Origin: Bacteroidales bacterium
Lineage (GTDB): Bacteria; Bacteroidota; Bacteroidia; Bacteroidales; JAIOZK01
NCBI GenBank assembly: GCA_021738625.1
Contig: JAIPBS010000006.1
Span: 62,001-126,000 of the forward strand
Length of the DNA: 64,000 nt
Direction: 5' to 3'
Each line of letters begins with the position of its first letter. Within the stretch, counting starts at the first letter, position 1. Shown here one piece after another: positions 18,753-28,264 of the stretch. Both the position numbers and the translations under genes were made by a program. Below the pieces are notes generated by a model. It searched no databases. It had not been told where the DNA came from and saw only the letters and a list, made by a program, of their open reading frames with translations.

Positions 18753-19055
18753 ATGGTCAAACATATCGTAATGATCAAACTCAAGGAATTCGACACAGCC
18801 GAAGAAAAACAACATCAGGCTAAAAACTTCAAACAAAAGCTGGAAGATTTGGTTGGCAAGGTGCCCGAGCTGCTTGACATGGAGGTCGGTTTAAATTTCA
18901 ATCCCAAACCCGCCTCATATGACCTGGTATTGATCTCGGAATTTGAAAGCAGGGAAGGACTTGACAATTACCGGGTGCATCCCGATCATGTGAAGGTCCT
19001 GGATGTGCTCAAACAGATCATGGAAAAAACCGCCGTGGTCGATTATGAAAGATAA
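18753..19055 (+). CDS. Dabb (stress-responsive A/B barrel) domain protein
   Basis: The 100-residue protein is a single Dabb domain, a small dimeric ferredoxin-like fold. It starts MVKHIVMIKLKEF, contains LLDMEVGLNFNP, and has the typical YRVHPDHVKV segment before the end. The function of the bacterial family is not settled; some members act in aromatic or polyketide chemistry, others in stress responses. The open frame extends up to 18678, but that extension overlaps a promoter element and a hairpin and is not family-like. It converges with cdaA, nine bases between stops. Confidence 0.85.
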   Translation: MVKHIVMIKLKEFDTAEEKQHQAKNFKQKLEDLVGKVPELLDMEVGLNFNPKPASYDLVLISEFESREGLDNYRVHPDHVKVLDVLKQIMEKTAVVDYER

Positions 19056-19064
19056 AGGGGATAT

Positions 19065-19883
19065 TTAATCTTGTGTTTCAACCCCGAATTCCGAATCAAG
19101 GAAATCTTTAAGCTGCGCAGGTTTGACGCGTGTGGTAAGACTACCGAGCTTGCAATAAGAAATCCCGCCTGTTTGTTCTGAAACCGTCACCGCAATGGCG
19201 TCCGATTGTTCTGTAATGCCTACGGCTGCCCGGTGCCTCAGGCCGAGCCGCTTGGGGATCAGGGTGTTGTTTGATACGGGCAGGATACAGGCCACCGCAA
19301 CGATTTTATTGTTCCTGATGATCATGGCGCCGTCGTGTAAGGGACTGTTTTTATAAAAAATATTTTCGATCAGCTGGCCGGAAACATTTGCGTTGACCAG
19401 CTCTCCGGTTTCAACGTAAATGCGCAAGTCGTTGTTTTTTGCCAGCACGATCAGTGCACCTTCACGGGTTTCCGACATGCGCTGGCAGGCCATGATGATC
19501 TTATCAACATCGAGCTGGCTGTCGTGGCTCCAGTTGATCTTCCAGAACAAAAACTTGTTTTTTTTGCCCTTTCTGAAGAAAGTCGGAGTTCCCAGTGCCA
19601 ACAGAAACTTGCGTATCTCGGGCTGAAAAATGATGATTAGGGCGATGAAACCCACGCTGATAAATGCTCCCAGTATATCGCTCAACAATTCCATCTCCAG
19701 CAGGGCTACCAGCCGCCAGATTAGGAAAATGGCCACTACGCCCAGAAAGATATTCATGGCCACAGTACCTCTCAGGAAATTATACAAACCATAAAGCAGC
19801 AGGGCAACAAGAATGATGTCCAGAATATCCAGCCAGCGCAGATTGATGAAACCGGTGATAAGCAATTCGGTCAATGCATGCAA
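19065..19883 (-). CDS. cdaA: Diadenylate cyclase CdaA/DacA
   Basis: The protein makes c-di-AMP from two ATP. It has 272 residues with three N-terminal membrane helices at about residues 10-90, then a DAC (DisA_N) domain. The signature motifs are present: LHDGAMII (DGA) and RHRAAVGITEQSDA (RHR), followed by VTVSEQTGGIS. The membrane topology and size match CdaA rather than DisA. In Bacteroidota the gene often follows folP; here the upstream gene is divergent and unrelated. c-di-AMP controls osmolyte and potassium balance and wall stress in bacteria that use it. Confidence 0.94.
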   Translation of the reverse strand: MHALTELLITGFINLRWLDILDIILVALLLYGLYNFLRGTVAMNIFLGVVAIFLIWRLVALLEMELLSDILGAFISVGFIALIIIFQPEIRKFLLALGTPTFFRKGKKNKFLFWKINWSHDSQLDVDKIIMACQRMSETREGALIVLAKNNDLRIYVETGELVNANVSGQLIENIFYKNSPLHDGAMIIRNNKIVAVACILPVSNNTLIPKRLGLRHRAAVGITEQSDAIAVTVSEQTGGISYCKLGSLTTRVKPAQLKDFLDSEFGVETQD

Positions 19884-20005
19884 TTTTAAGCAAATTTAAT
19901 GAATTTAGCCAAATGAAGCCGAAAAGGACAAAGTCCTGAATTTCCAACCGTGTTATTTTTTTGCTTAAGAATGGGATGCCCCGACGCTGAACTGCAAATA
20001 CTTCT

Positions 20006-20013
20006 TATTTTTG
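20006..20013 (+). promoter_or_regulatory. -7 promoter element
   Basis: TATTTTTG matches TAnnTTTG and lies 18 bases before the ATG at 20031. No -33 TTTG is evident. Confidence 0.45.
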
Positions 20014-20030
20014 CCTGATATCATAAATTC

Positions 20031-20579
20031 ATGGCTGAGATGAAAAAACTCTTTCTTACATTCCTGATTGTGCTTACTTCACTGTATGGCTTTTCACAAT
20101 TTCGCAACACCACCTGGGCATTCGACAAACAAAAGGTGAAGGAGGCCACCGCCGACAGCCTGATGATGGAGACGGATACCTCCCTGGTGTATGCCTCTTC
20201 AATAGGTAAATGGAACACCCTGCTGACTTTCGTATTCACCAACGGAGCTTTAACAGAAGGTGTTTATGACCTGCAAATTGAGAAACAATCAAAGAAGCTG
20301 TATTTTGATGACTATGCAGAATTAAGGGACATACTCACAACCAAATATGGTCAGTCCTCAACGGGCCTGGAACACATCTGGATCGATGATCAGCAACAAG
20401 ATAACCCGGCCATGCATCCCTACGCGCTAAGCAAGGGAGACCTGATCATCCGGACCTTCTGGAAAACCGCTTACATGAATATTGAGCTGATCATGAAAGG
20501 CATTAACAATCGCATCAACATAAATATAAGGTATTCCAATCCTTTTATAAAAGAACAAAAAGCAGTAGGCGGATTCTGA
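20031..20579 (+). CDS. Secreted protein of unknown function
   Basis: The 182-residue protein has a signal peptide (KKLFLTFLIVLTSLYGFS, cleavage before QF likely). The rest looks like a single alpha/beta domain without Cys. I do not recognise the family. The start could also be the second Met at 20040, which gives a more standard signal peptide. It has its own -7 promoter element and is divergent from cdaA. A dispersed repeat separates it from the next gene, so it is probably monocistronic. No T9SS tail is present. Confidence 0.7.
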   Translation: MAEMKKLFLTFLIVLTSLYGFSQFRNTTWAFDKQKVKEATADSLMMETDTSLVYASSIGKWNTLLTFVFTNGALTEGVYDLQIEKQSKKLYFDDYAELRDILTTKYGQSSTGLEHIWIDDQQQDNPAMHPYALSKGDLIIRTFWKTAYMNIELIMKGINNRININIRYSNPFIKEQKAVGGF

Positions 20580-20597
20580 CCATCGGTAAACCGTTGA

Positions 20598-20696
20598 ATC
20601 CGCCTGAGGCGGACAAGTCTTCATTCCCCGTCCCCCGGGGCGTTTTTCAATGTTTCGTTTATCACTCCGCCGCTCTGCGACGGGATTGTTTATTTG
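20598..20696. repeat. Dispersed about 100-bp repeat, copy 2
   Basis: Second copy of the block at 18341-18440, in the same orientation, with ATCCGCCTGA and GGGGCGTTTTTCAAT at identical spacing. It carries an extra GCCTGAGGC dyad. Confidence 0.7.
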
Positions 20697-20699
20697 TAT

Positions 20700-20707
20700 T
20701 AATTTTG
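20700..20707 (+). promoter_or_regulatory. -7 promoter element for the T9SS protein gene
   Basis: TAATTTTG matches TAnnTTTG and ends 14 bases before the ATG at 20722. Confidence 0.45.
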
Positions 20708-20721
20708 TAAAAAATTGAAAG

Positions 20722-21981
20722 ATGAAGTTTTTGCTACAGGCGACATTCCCATTTCTTGTTTTATTCCTTCCCCTTTTTGCCGATGCACAAATTGAAGGCT
20801 GCACCGATCCCAATGCCTCAAATTACAATCCCAATGCCACAGTAAATGACGGCAGTTGCACCTATCCTCAAACCCTTTACAATCCCCCCTATTTGTATGA
20901 TCTGCCGGATCAGCTGGAGGAATCCTCCGGATTGATCTTTTTCAGGAATGGCCTGTGGTCGCATAACGACAGCGGGGGCGAGCATTCACTTTACAAAATC
21001 GATACCCTAACGCATGAAATTGTTCAGGTCATTACCCTTACAAACGGTTCCAATGTTGACTGGGAGGCACTCACCCAGGATGAAGACAATATTTATATAG
21101 GGGATTTTGGCAACAATTCAGGCAAGCGCGACGACCTCAAGATTTACCTAATTAATAAATCGGATATTCCCGGTTCGGGTGATGCAAATGTAAATGCAGG
21201 AATTTTAAATTTTGTTTATGAAGACCAGCAACTACCCGCCAAAAGAAACAGACAAAACAACTTCGACTGCGAAGCTATGATCGCTGCAGGAGACAGTCTT
21301 TATTTATTTTCAAAAAACTGGGGCAACGAGCAAACCAAAGTATATGTCTTGCCCAAAGAGGCAGGTACTTACACGGCCCGGTTGAAACATCAGTATGATG
21401 TGAAGGGCCTGGTAACAGATGCTTCATTCAATGAAAATGAAAACATGGTATTGCTTGTAGGTTATAGAAACCAGCTTTGGGTGCCTTTTCTCTACTTGTT
21501 GTTCGATTATCGTGATCTCGAGTTTTTCTCTGGAAATAAAAGAAGGATCGACATGCCTGCCTTACTGAGCGCGCAAACTGAGGGGATTTCCCTTTATGAT
21601 GGAAAGAAAGTTTTTCTTTCCTCAGAAAAAACAAACTTCGCTAAGCAGAAGGTTTTTAGGGTGGATGCAGGCATATGGACCGATACATCCGCCATGCAGA
21701 TCGAGCCCGTTTTAAGTCCCGATATTGAATTCAGCATTCACCCGAACCCGGTCCATGGTAAGCACTTCGAGATCGTTATTGAGAATTTGCCTGCTGGGGA
21801 ATTCCTGATTGAATTGTATGATACGAACAGCAGAAAATATCTTGTGGACGAAATCAAATATGATCAAGAAAACGGCTACACCAGCATTGTGTTGAAAACC
21901 AAAGCCTTTGCACCCGGCACATACATCGTGAAGCTCGCAACTACAAATGCATTTGCTACCCGTAAAATAATTATAGAATAG
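20722..21981 (+). CDS. T9SS-secreted beta-propeller-like protein
   Basis: The 419-residue protein has a signal peptide to about residue 22. A Cys-containing GCTDPNASNYNPNATVNDGS motif follows, a calcium-binding-like repeat common in Bacteroidota surface proteins and present here only once. The central 290 residues contain propeller-like blades (ESSGLIFFRNGLWSHNDSGG, VDWEALTQDEDNIYIGDFGN), resembling phytase or SdiA-regulated-type propellers. From about residue 335 a T9SS type A sorting domain runs to the end (FSIHPNPVHGKHFEIVI ... GTYIVKLATTNAFATRKIII). It is likely exported to the cell surface; the substrate is unknown. queE starts 12 bases later. Confidence 0.8.
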   Translation: MKFLLQATFPFLVLFLPLFADAQIEGCTDPNASNYNPNATVNDGSCTYPQTLYNPPYLYDLPDQLEESSGLIFFRNGLWSHNDSGGEHSLYKIDTLTHEIVQVITLTNGSNVDWEALTQDEDNIYIGDFGNNSGKRDDLKIYLINKSDIPGSGDANVNAGILNFVYEDQQLPAKRNRQNNFDCEAMIAAGDSLYLFSKNWGNEQTKVYVLPKEAGTYTARLKHQYDVKGLVTDASFNENENMVLLVGYRNQLWVPFLYLLFDYRDLEFFSGNKRRIDMPALLSAQTEGISLYDGKKVFLSSEKTNFAKQKVFRVDAGIWTDTSAMQIEPVLSPDIEFSIHPNPVHGKHFEIVIENLPAGEFLIELYDTNSRKYLVDEIKYDQENGYTSIVLKTKAFAPGTYIVKLATTNAFATRKIIIE

Positions 21982-21993
21982 TAGGGACGTTAT

Positions 21994-22626
21994 TTGGATA
22001 TGAACAAAGAAAAGGGCTTGAAAGAAGGAAAGTTGCTTCCGCTGATGGAAGATTTTTACACCGTACAGGGAGAAGGCTTTCATACCGGCAAACCAGCTTA
22101 TTTTGTGCGCATTGGCGGATGCGATATCGGATGTAGCTGGTGCGATACCAAATTGTCGTGGAATGCCCTGAAATTCGCCGCCATGCCCACCGACGACATT
22201 ATCCGAAAAATATTGGACAAGCCTGCAAAAGCCGTGGTGGTTACCGGAGGCGAACCTCTGATGTACCCCCTTGAGTATTTTGCTTCAGGGTTGAAGGAAC
22301 ATGGCATTGAAACTTTCCTGGAAACTTCGGGAGCATATGCCCTCAGCGGTCAGTGGGACTGGATATGTCTTTCGCCCAAGCAAAATCAGCATCCGCTCCC
22401 TGAAATGTATAACAAAGCTGATGAGCTGAAGGTGATCATCCAAAACAAAGAAGACCTGCAATGGGCCGAAAGGAACGCGAAAAAAGTAAAAGAAACCTGC
22501 TACTTGTTTCTGCAACCCGAATGGAGCGTAGCCCCTAAGATGATACCGGTGATCATCGACTACGTGAAAGAAAATCCACCCTGGCGAATTTCATTGCAGG
22601 CGCATAAATACATGAAAATACCTTAG
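21994..22626 (+). CDS. queE: 7-carboxy-7-deazaguanine synthase
   Basis: A radical SAM enzyme that converts 6-carboxy-tetrahydropterin to 7-carboxy-7-deazaguanine on the queuosine (preQ1) pathway. The protein has 210 residues. The cluster-binding motif CDIGCSWC (CxxxCxxC) lies at about residues 44-51, after FYTVQGEGFHTGKPAYF, and VVVTGGEPLMYP is the SAM-binding GGE motif. The start could be the second Met at 22000. It lies between two envelope protein genes and only four bases before the next start, so it is probably cotranscribed with the PorE-like gene. Other queuosine genes are not in the window. Confidence 0.92.
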   Translation: MDMNKEKGLKEGKLLPLMEDFYTVQGEGFHTGKPAYFVRIGGCDIGCSWCDTKLSWNALKFAAMPTDDIIRKILDKPAKAVVVTGGEPLMYPLEYFASGLKEHGIETFLETSGAYALSGQWDWICLSPKQNQHPLPEMYNKADELKVIIQNKEDLQWAERNAKKVKETCYLFLQPEWSVAPKMIPVIIDYVKENPPWRISLQAHKYMKIP

Positions 22627-22630
22627 CGGC

Positions 22631-24562
22631 ATGATGAAATCTGCGATAATGATCACTTGTATCTTGCTTTCCTCACTGAGTTTTGCTCAGGTTGATTTCA
22701 ATTTTACAACCGAATCGGAAAAAGCACTGAAATCATACAAGAAGGCTGAAAAGGCCTACCGCCAATATGATCTGGGCAAAACACTCAGACATCTCTCAAA
22801 AGCCATCCATGAAGATAGCACTTTTATCGAGGCCTATCTTTTACTGGGAGATGTGTTTGCCGTCCAGAACAAAACGGAAAGGGCTATAGAAGCTTACGAG
22901 AAAGCCATTGAGATCAACCCGGATTTTTTTCCACGCGTGCATTACTTTGCAGGCAACCAGCATTTTAAAAACAAGAGTTTTTCTGCCGCTATAAAACACT
23001 ATCAGCGTTTTCTGGAATATGAAGATCAGTATGCCGATGTCAGGCAGGCCGTTCAAAAGAAAATCAGGCAGGCTGATCTGGCCAGGGGGTTCTATGAGAA
23101 CCCGGTGCCGTTTAACCCGGTTAATGCCGGGCCGGCCGTTAACTCTATATACAACGATTATATGAACTATGTTACGGCGGATAATCAGTATCTCTATTTT
23201 ACCAGAACCGTTCCCGATAGCGGCCGCCGCGAGTTCAGCGAAAACATTTACCGGGCCGGGAACATCGACTCGACCTGGAAAAGCACAGTATTGCTTAATG
23301 AATCCCTGAAGTATTTCGGCAGCATTGGTGCCCTCACCCTTTCTCCCGACGGGAAATACCTTTTCTTCGTATCCTGCCACGCTGCGGATGGCTACGGCAG
23401 CTGCGACCTGTATTATTCAGGCAAGAAAGGGGAGGAATGGGTCAGCCCCCGCAACCTGGGCGATGTAATCAACTCTTCCGCCTGGGATTCCCAGCCTTCA
23501 TTTTCTTCCGATGGCCGCACCCTTTATTTTGTCAGCGCACGCCCGGATGGGCACGGAGGTTCTGATATCTGGAAAAGTGTTTTGAGTGATGAAGGCCGCT
23601 GGAGTATACCGCAAAACCTTGGGCTTCCCATCAACACCAGTGGAGAGGAAATGGCTCCTTTCATCCATCCCGATGGCCGAACCCTTTATTTTAGTTCGGA
23701 TGGGCACCTGGGATTGGGTGAAAAGGATTTGTTTGTTTCTAAAAGACAGCAAGACGGAACCTGGAGCAAACCCTTCAATCTGGGTTATCCCATAAACACC
23801 GAAGCCGACGAGATCAATATCATCGTGGATGCCGCCGGGAACAAAGGCTATATTTCCACAGACAAGCTTGGCGGATATGGCAAGAAAGACATTTATTTTT
23901 TCGATCTCTACGACAGCATCCGGCCCGAGCCGGTCACCTATATGAAAGGACGTGTGTTTGATGCGCAAACAAAACAAAAGCTGGGCGCACATTTCGAACT
24001 GATCGACCTGGCCACGGAAGCTGTGATTGTCGAATCCTTTTCTGATCCCAAAAGCGGGGAGTTCCTGGTGGTGATCCCTTCCAATAAAAACTATGCCCTA
24101 AATGTTTCAAAGAAGGGCTATCTTTTCTATTCCGATCATTTCAAGCTGAAAGGTATCTACGAAAAAACCAATCCCTACATCAAGGATATCTACCTTAAAC
24201 CTATAAAGGAAGGGGAAAGCATTGTACTGAAAAATATCTTTTTCGATTATGATAAATATGAACTGAAGGAAGAATCCATTCCCGAACTGAAAAAGGCCGT
24301 TGAGTTTCTAAAGAACAACCCCTCCCTGTACGTTGAGATCGGTGGCCACACCGATGACCAGGGCAGTGCTGAATACAACCTGGAGCTCTCCAAGCAAAGG
24401 GCTAAGTCGGTATATGATTATTTGGTGGAATATGGAATAACTCCCGGGCGGCTAACATACAAAGGATACGGATTTGAACAGCCCATCGCTACCAATGAAA
24501 CGGAAGAGGGGAGGGCCAGGAACCGCAGAACCGAATTCAAGATTGTTAGGGTAGAGAAATAA
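22631..24562 (+). CDS. PorE-like OmpA-family envelope protein (TPR, PD40 propeller, CRD, OmpA)
   Basis: The 643-residue protein has a signal peptide (to about residue 20) and TPR repeats at about 25-150. WD40-like PD40 propeller repeats cover about 165-430 (LSPDGKYLFFVS, FSSDGRTLYFVS, IHPDGRTLYFSS). A carboxypeptidase regulatory-like domain covers about 437-520. The C-terminal OmpA peptidoglycan-binding domain has GGHTDDQG and LSKQRAKSVYDYL. This is the domain order of PorE, the T9SS component that anchors the machinery to peptidoglycan. Bacteroidota encode several paralogues of this plan, so an assignment to PorE itself is not secure. The signal lacks an obvious lipobox. Confidence 0.82.
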   Translation: MMKSAIMITCILLSSLSFAQVDFNFTTESEKALKSYKKAEKAYRQYDLGKTLRHLSKAIHEDSTFIEAYLLLGDVFAVQNKTERAIEAYEKAIEINPDFFPRVHYFAGNQHFKNKSFSAAIKHYQRFLEYEDQYADVRQAVQKKIRQADLARGFYENPVPFNPVNAGPAVNSIYNDYMNYVTADNQYLYFTRTVPDSGRREFSENIYRAGNIDSTWKSTVLLNESLKYFGSIGALTLSPDGKYLFFVSCHAADGYGSCDLYYSGKKGEEWVSPRNLGDVINSSAWDSQPSFSSDGRTLYFVSARPDGHGGSDIWKSVLSDEGRWSIPQNLGLPINTSGEEMAPFIHPDGRTLYFSSDGHLGLGEKDLFVSKRQQDGTWSKPFNLGYPINTEADEINIIVDAAGNKGYISTDKLGGYGKKDIYFFDLYDSIRPEPVTYMKGRVFDAQTKQKLGAHFELIDLATEAVIVESFSDPKSGEFLVVIPSNKNYALNVSKKGYLFYSDHFKLKGIYEKTNPYIKDIYLKPIKEGESIVLKNIFFDYDKYELKEESIPELKKAVEFLKNNPSLYVEIGGHTDDQGSAEYNLELSKQRAKSVYDYLVEYGITPGRLTYKGYGFEQPIATNETEEGRARNRRTEFKIVRVEK

Positions 24563-24583
24563 CAATTCGTTAATAAAACCTGC

Positions 24584-24615
24584 TTTGGCCAATCTGCTGT
24601 AAATCCTTATCTTTG
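24584..24615 (+). promoter_or_regulatory. Full Bacteroidota promoter for thrS-infC-rpmI-rplT
   Basis: TTTG at 24584-24587 and TATCTTTG at 24608-24615 are separated by 20 bases. This is a complete match to the TTTG-N19-21-TAnnTTTG consensus. It lies 29 bases upstream of the thrS ATG and just after the preceding stop codon. Confidence 0.75.
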
Positions 24616-24644
24616 CAGCCAATTTTTTAAAAGTAAGAGAATTT

Positions 24645-26582
24645 ATGATCAATATAACATTGCCCGATAATTCTGTTAAACAGTTTGAGGAAGGCGTAAG
24701 CGGGCTTGAAATTGCGAAAAGCATCAGTGAAGGTTTGGCCAGAAATGTACTTTCAGTGAAAGTGAACGGCGAAGTTTGGGATGCCACCCGCCCCATACGG
24801 AAAGATGCGGATATCAAGCTGCTTACCTGGGACGATAAAGAAGGGAAGGAAACCATGTGGCATTCTTCCGCGCACCTGATGGCCGAAGCGGTTGAAAAGC
24901 TATATCCCGGCGTCAAGTTCGGTATCGGACCAAGCATTGATCAGGGATTTTATTATGACATCGACCTGGGCGACCGCATGATCTCCGAAAACGACTTTCC
25001 GAAGATTGAAAAGAAAATGCAGGAGCTGGCCAGGGAAAAGCAAACTTTCGACAGAAAAGAAGTTTCTAAAAAGGAAGCCCTGGATTATTTCGATAAAAAA
25101 GACGACGAGTATAAGCTGGAATTAATCAGCGAACTCGAAGACGGGCAGATCACGCTTTATAAAACCGGTGATTTTATCGACCTGTGCCGCGGTCCGCATT
25201 TGCCGAATACCGGATTCGTTAAAGCCGTTAAGATCATGAGTGTTGCCGGGGCATACTGGCGCGGTGACGAAAAGCGCAAACAACTCACACGCCTATATGG
25301 CATCACCTTCCCCAAGCAAAAAATGCTGACCGAATACCTACAGATGATTGAAGAGGCCAAAAAGCGCGATCACAGAAAACTTGGTAAAGAACTGGAACTT
25401 TTCACCTTTTCGCAAAACGTGGGCCAGGGTCTGCCATTGTGGCTGCCAAAAGGCGCCATGCTGCGTGAACGATTGGAGCAATTCCTGAAAAAAGTGCAGA
25501 AAGACGCCGGTTACGTGCCGGTGATCTGTCCCCATATCGGGAAAGTCGATCTGTATAAAAAATCCGGCCATTATGCCAAATATGGAGAGGATTCGTTCAG
25601 GCCCATCCAGACTCCCGAGGAAGGGGAGGAATACTTTCTAAAACCCATGAACTGCCCGCATCATTGCGAGATCTATAAAAGCAAACCGCATTCATACAAA
25701 GACCTTCCCATCCGGCTGGCCGAATTCGGCACGGTATACCGCTATGAGCAAAGCGGCGAGCTGCACGGCCTTACCCGCGTGCGCGGATTTACTCAGGACG
25801 ACGCGCACATTTTCTGCACGCCCGATCAACTGAAAGATGAGTTCAACGGGGTGATCGATATTGTGATGCATATTTTCAAAGCGTTGGATTTTCACGACTG
25901 GACCGCCCAGGTTTCGCTGCGCGACAAAAATGACAAAGGAAAATACATCGGTAGTGATGAGAACTGGGATAAATCCGAAAAGGCCATTTTGGAGGTTGCT
26001 GAGGAAAGAGGACTGAAATTTAAGGTGGAATTAGGCGAAGCCGCATTCTATGGTCCCAAAATGGACTTCATGGTGAAGGACGCCCTGGGCCGCGAGTGGC
26101 AGCTGGGTACCATACAGGTGGATTACAATTTGCCCGAACGCTTCGATATGGAATACACCGGCAGCGATAATCTGCCGCACCGTCCGGTGATGATCCATCG
26201 CGCGCCTTTCGGATCAATGGAGCGCTTTGTTGCAGTGTTGATCGAACATTGCGAAGGTAAGTTCCCGCTCTGGCTTACACCTGAGCAGGCTATCATATTG
26301 CCTATCAGTGAAAAGTATCAAAAATATGCCGAAAAAGTTTTAACTTTGCTGGAAAATTACGATATTCGCGCGCTCATTGATGATCGCAGCGAAAAAACCG
26401 GGAAAAAGATCCGGGATGCGGAATTGAGGAAAATCCCTTATATGTTGATCGTTGGGGAGAAGGAAGAGGAAAGCAACAGCATTTCCGTTAGAAAGCAGGG
26501 TGAAGGTGATTTGGGCACCTTCGGTGTGGAGGAATTTGCTGATATGATCAACAAGGAAGTGGAAAAACAAACAGCACCATAA
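24645..26582 (+). CDS. thrS: Threonyl-tRNA synthetase
   Basis: The 645-residue class II enzyme charges tRNA-Thr. It has a TGS domain (about 1-60) and an N2 editing domain with [16 protein letters not shown] and the [13 protein letters not shown] zinc-type motif. The catalytic core has [12 protein letters not shown], the zinc Cys within that motif, and [22 protein letters not shown]-terminal anticodon-binding domain starts near residue 540. The length is standard. It has its own full promoter and is followed by infC, rpmI and rplT in the common bacterial order. Confidence 0.97.
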   Translation: MINITLPDNSVKQFEEGVSGLEIAKSISEGLARNVLSVKVNGEVWDATRPIRKDADIKLLTWDDKEGKETMWHSSAHLMAEAVEKLYPGVKFGIGPSIDQGFYYDIDLGDRMISENDFPKIEKKMQELAREKQTFDRKEVSKKEALDYFDKKDDEYKLELISELEDGQITLYKTGDFIDLCRGPHLPNTGFVKAVKIMSVAGAYWRGDEKRKQLTRLYGITFPKQKMLTEYLQMIEEAKKRDHRKLGKELELFTFSQNVGQGLPLWLPKGAMLRERLEQFLKKVQKDAGYVPVICPHIGKVDLYKKSGHYAKYGEDSFRPIQTPEEGEEYFLKPMNCPHHCEIYKSKPHSYKDLPIRLAEFGTVYRYEQSGELHGLTRVRGFTQDDAHIFCTPDQLKDEFNGVIDIVMHIFKALDFHDWTAQVSLRDKNDKGKYIGSDENWDKSEKAILEVAEERGLKFKVELGEAAFYGPKMDFMVKDALGREWQLGTIQVDYNLPERFDMEYTGSDNLPHRPVMIHRAPFGSMERFVAVLIEHCEGKFPLWLTPEQAIILPISEKYQKYAEKVLTLLENYDIRALIDDRSEKTGKKIRDAELRKIPYMLIVGEKEEESNSISVRKQGEGDLGTFGVEEFADMINKEVEKQTAP

Positions 26583-26636
26583 TATTTATTTTTTGGAATT
26601 GTTTTTGATCAGATAACATACGTTTAACCAAAAGAA

Positions 26637-26641
26637 AGGAG
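26637..26641 (+). promoter_or_regulatory. Strong Shine-Dalgarno of infC
   Basis: AGGAG within AAAGGAGAT lies eight bases before an ATA codon at 26650. Most genes in this window lack such a motif, so it helps fix the unusual start. Confidence 0.7.
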
Positions 26642-26649
26642 ATAAAGCT

Positions 26650-27204
26650 ATAGCTGCACATTTCAGAAACCCCAGATTCAGAAGAGGGCCCCAGAGAAAA
26701 GAGCCTTACCGTATTAACAGATACATCAGCGCCCCCGTAGTAAGGGTGGTCGGCGATAATGTGGAAAACGGAATATACCAGCTCAGGGAAGCCCAGGACA
26801 TGGCAGATGAACAGGGACTCGACCTGGTGGAGATATCACCCAATGCCAATCCGCCCGTCTGTAAGATCATTGATTACAAAAAGTTTCTTTACGACAAAAA
26901 GAAGAAACAAAAAGAAATTAAAGCCAAAACGGCAAAGATCGTGGTGAAAGAGATCAGGCTCGGGCCCAATACGGACGATCATGATTTCAATTTCAAACTC
27001 AACCATGCCAAAAAGTTTCTAGAAGACGGAGCAAAAGTAAAAGTTGATGTCTTTTTTAAAGGAAGAACCATCATATACAAGGAAAAGGGAGAACTGATCC
27101 TGCTTAAATTCGCTCAAGCGCTTGAGGATGTCGGAAAAGTAGAACGCATGCCCAAGCTCGAAGGCAAACGCATGATCATGATCCTTACTCCCAAAGGCAA
27201 ATAA
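26650..27204 (+). CDS. infC: Translation initiation factor IF-3, probable ATA start
   Basis: The frame is open after a TAA at 26614 and encodes IF-3. The N-terminal domain includes [20 protein letters not shown] and [20 protein letters not shown]; the C-terminal domain includes [20 protein letters not shown]. The only standard start codon is the GTG at 26746, but it would remove 32 residues with the conserved RIN segment. No ATG, GTG or TTG exists upstream in frame. The ATA at 26650, eight bases after AGGAG, gives 184 residues, the normal length. Non-canonical AUU starts are known in enterobacterial infC and allow IF-3 to repress itself; ATA here would work the same way. The start assignment is inference; the gene identity is certain. 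Confidence 0.88.
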   Translation: MAAHFRNPRFRRGPQRKEPYRINRYISAPVVRVVGDNVENGIYQLREAQDMADEQGLDLVEISPNANPPVCKIIDYKKFLYDKKKKQKEIKAKTAKIVVKEIRLGPNTDDHDFNFKLNHAKKFLEDGAKVKVDVFFKGRTIIYKEKGELILLKFAQALEDVGKVERMPKLEGKRMIMILTPKGK

Positions 27205-27242
27205 GTAATAAGTAAATAGTAACTAAATTAAAAGAGGTTGTA

Positions 27243-27437
27243 ATGCCAAAGATGAAGACTAAATCCGGCGCCAAAAAGCGTTTCACGCTCACCGGAACCG
27301 GTAAAATCAAGAGAAAGCATGCCTACAAAAGTCACATTCTGACCAAGAAGTCGACAAAGCGCAAACGTAACCTGGGTTATGATGTGATCGTTGACAAGGC
27401 CGATGAGAAAAACATCAGAAAAATGCTTCTTAAGTAA
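27243..27437 (+). CDS. rpmI: 50S ribosomal protein bL35
   Basis: The 64-residue basic protein begins [20 protein letters not shown] and ends in KMLLK, a standard bL35. It lies 38 bases after infC and before rplT, the usual operon order. No ribosomal leader structure could be resolved by eye between infC and rpmI. Confidence 0.96.
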   Translation: MPKMKTKSGAKKRFTLTGTGKIKRKHAYKSHILTKKSTKRKRNLGYDVIVDKADEKNIRKMLLK

Positions 27438-27511
27438 AACAATGTTGAACATGCTGTATGCCGAAAGATCCCGGATAAAAACGGGACGCTGCAGCAAAAA
27501 ATTAAAAAAAA

Positions 27512-27856
27512 ATGCCAAGAGCAGTAAATTCAGTAGCATCAAAAGCCCGGCGTAAAAAAGTGATGAAACAGACCAAAGGACAATTTGGTCGCCGGAAAAA
27601 TGTGTGGACGGTAGCAAAAAATGCACAGGAAAAAGGATTGCAATATGCCTACCGCGACAGACGCACCAAGAAAAGAAACTTCAGAGCGTTGTGGATACAG
27701 CGCATCAACGCGGGAGCCCGCCTGCACGGAATGTCTTATTCCGAATTTATGGGCAAGCTGCATAAAAAAGATATCAGGCTGAACCGCAAGGTGCTGTCCG
27801 ACCTGGCCATGAACCAGCCGGAAGCATTCAAAGCTGTGGCGGAAGCGGTGAAATAA
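27512..27856 (+). CDS. rplT: 50S ribosomal protein bL20
   Basis: The 114-residue basic protein starts [20 protein letters not shown] and contains [20 protein letters not shown], the bL20 signature. It binds 23S rRNA early in large-subunit assembly. In several bacteria it also represses its own operon. It is the last gene of the thrS-infC-rpmI-rplT cluster and is followed by a terminator. Confidence 0.97.
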   Translation: MPRAVNSVASKARRKKVMKQTKGQFGRRKNVWTVAKNAQEKGLQYAYRDRRTKKRNFRALWIQRINAGARLHGMSYSEFMGKLHKKDIRLNRKVLSDLAMNQPEAFKAVAEAVK

Positions 27857-27880
27857 AGGCTTTAAAATATACTTATAAGA

Positions 27881-27911
27881 GGGAAGTGGATTGACTGCTT
27901 CCCTTTTTTTT
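27881..27911 (+). terminator. Intrinsic terminator after rplT
   Basis: GGGAAG at 27881-27886 pairs with CTTCCC at 27898-27903 and is followed by eight T. The rest of the spacer to 28264 contains GGTATAA-type tandem motifs near 27960-27995 and a REP-like dyad, but no gene. Confidence 0.8.
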
Positions 27912-28123
27912 GTTTTTTGTTTATACTTTTCTCACATTCTCACTTTCTCACTTTCCTGGTTATAATGGTATAAGGTATATAAAGGTATAAGGGAGATGAA
28001 GAATTGACATTCCATGTTTCGTCCGGTGGTTGGATTGCCCTTGCCTTCAGGCAGCGGATGCGGGTTAAGGAGAAAGACCGGGGCTTTAGCCCAATCACTT
28101 TCCCTGAGGTTTGCTGTTCCAAA

Positions 28124-28152
28124 CCTGACAGCGTCCGCAGGACCTGTCAGCG
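28124..28152. repeat. REP-like dyad shared with 9814-9843
   Basis: CCTGACAGCGTCC and GGACCTGTCAGCG flank a three-base centre. The same sequence with two differences lies at 9814-9843, about 18 kb away. Confidence 0.7.
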
Positions 28153-28264
28153 TTGAACAGAAATATCCCTTCACATTTTCATCACAAAAAACTTAAAGTG
28201 CCAATCACACCAACTTCCAACATCTTCCTTAATTTTACAGCCGGAAAACTCAAAATCAAAAAAA

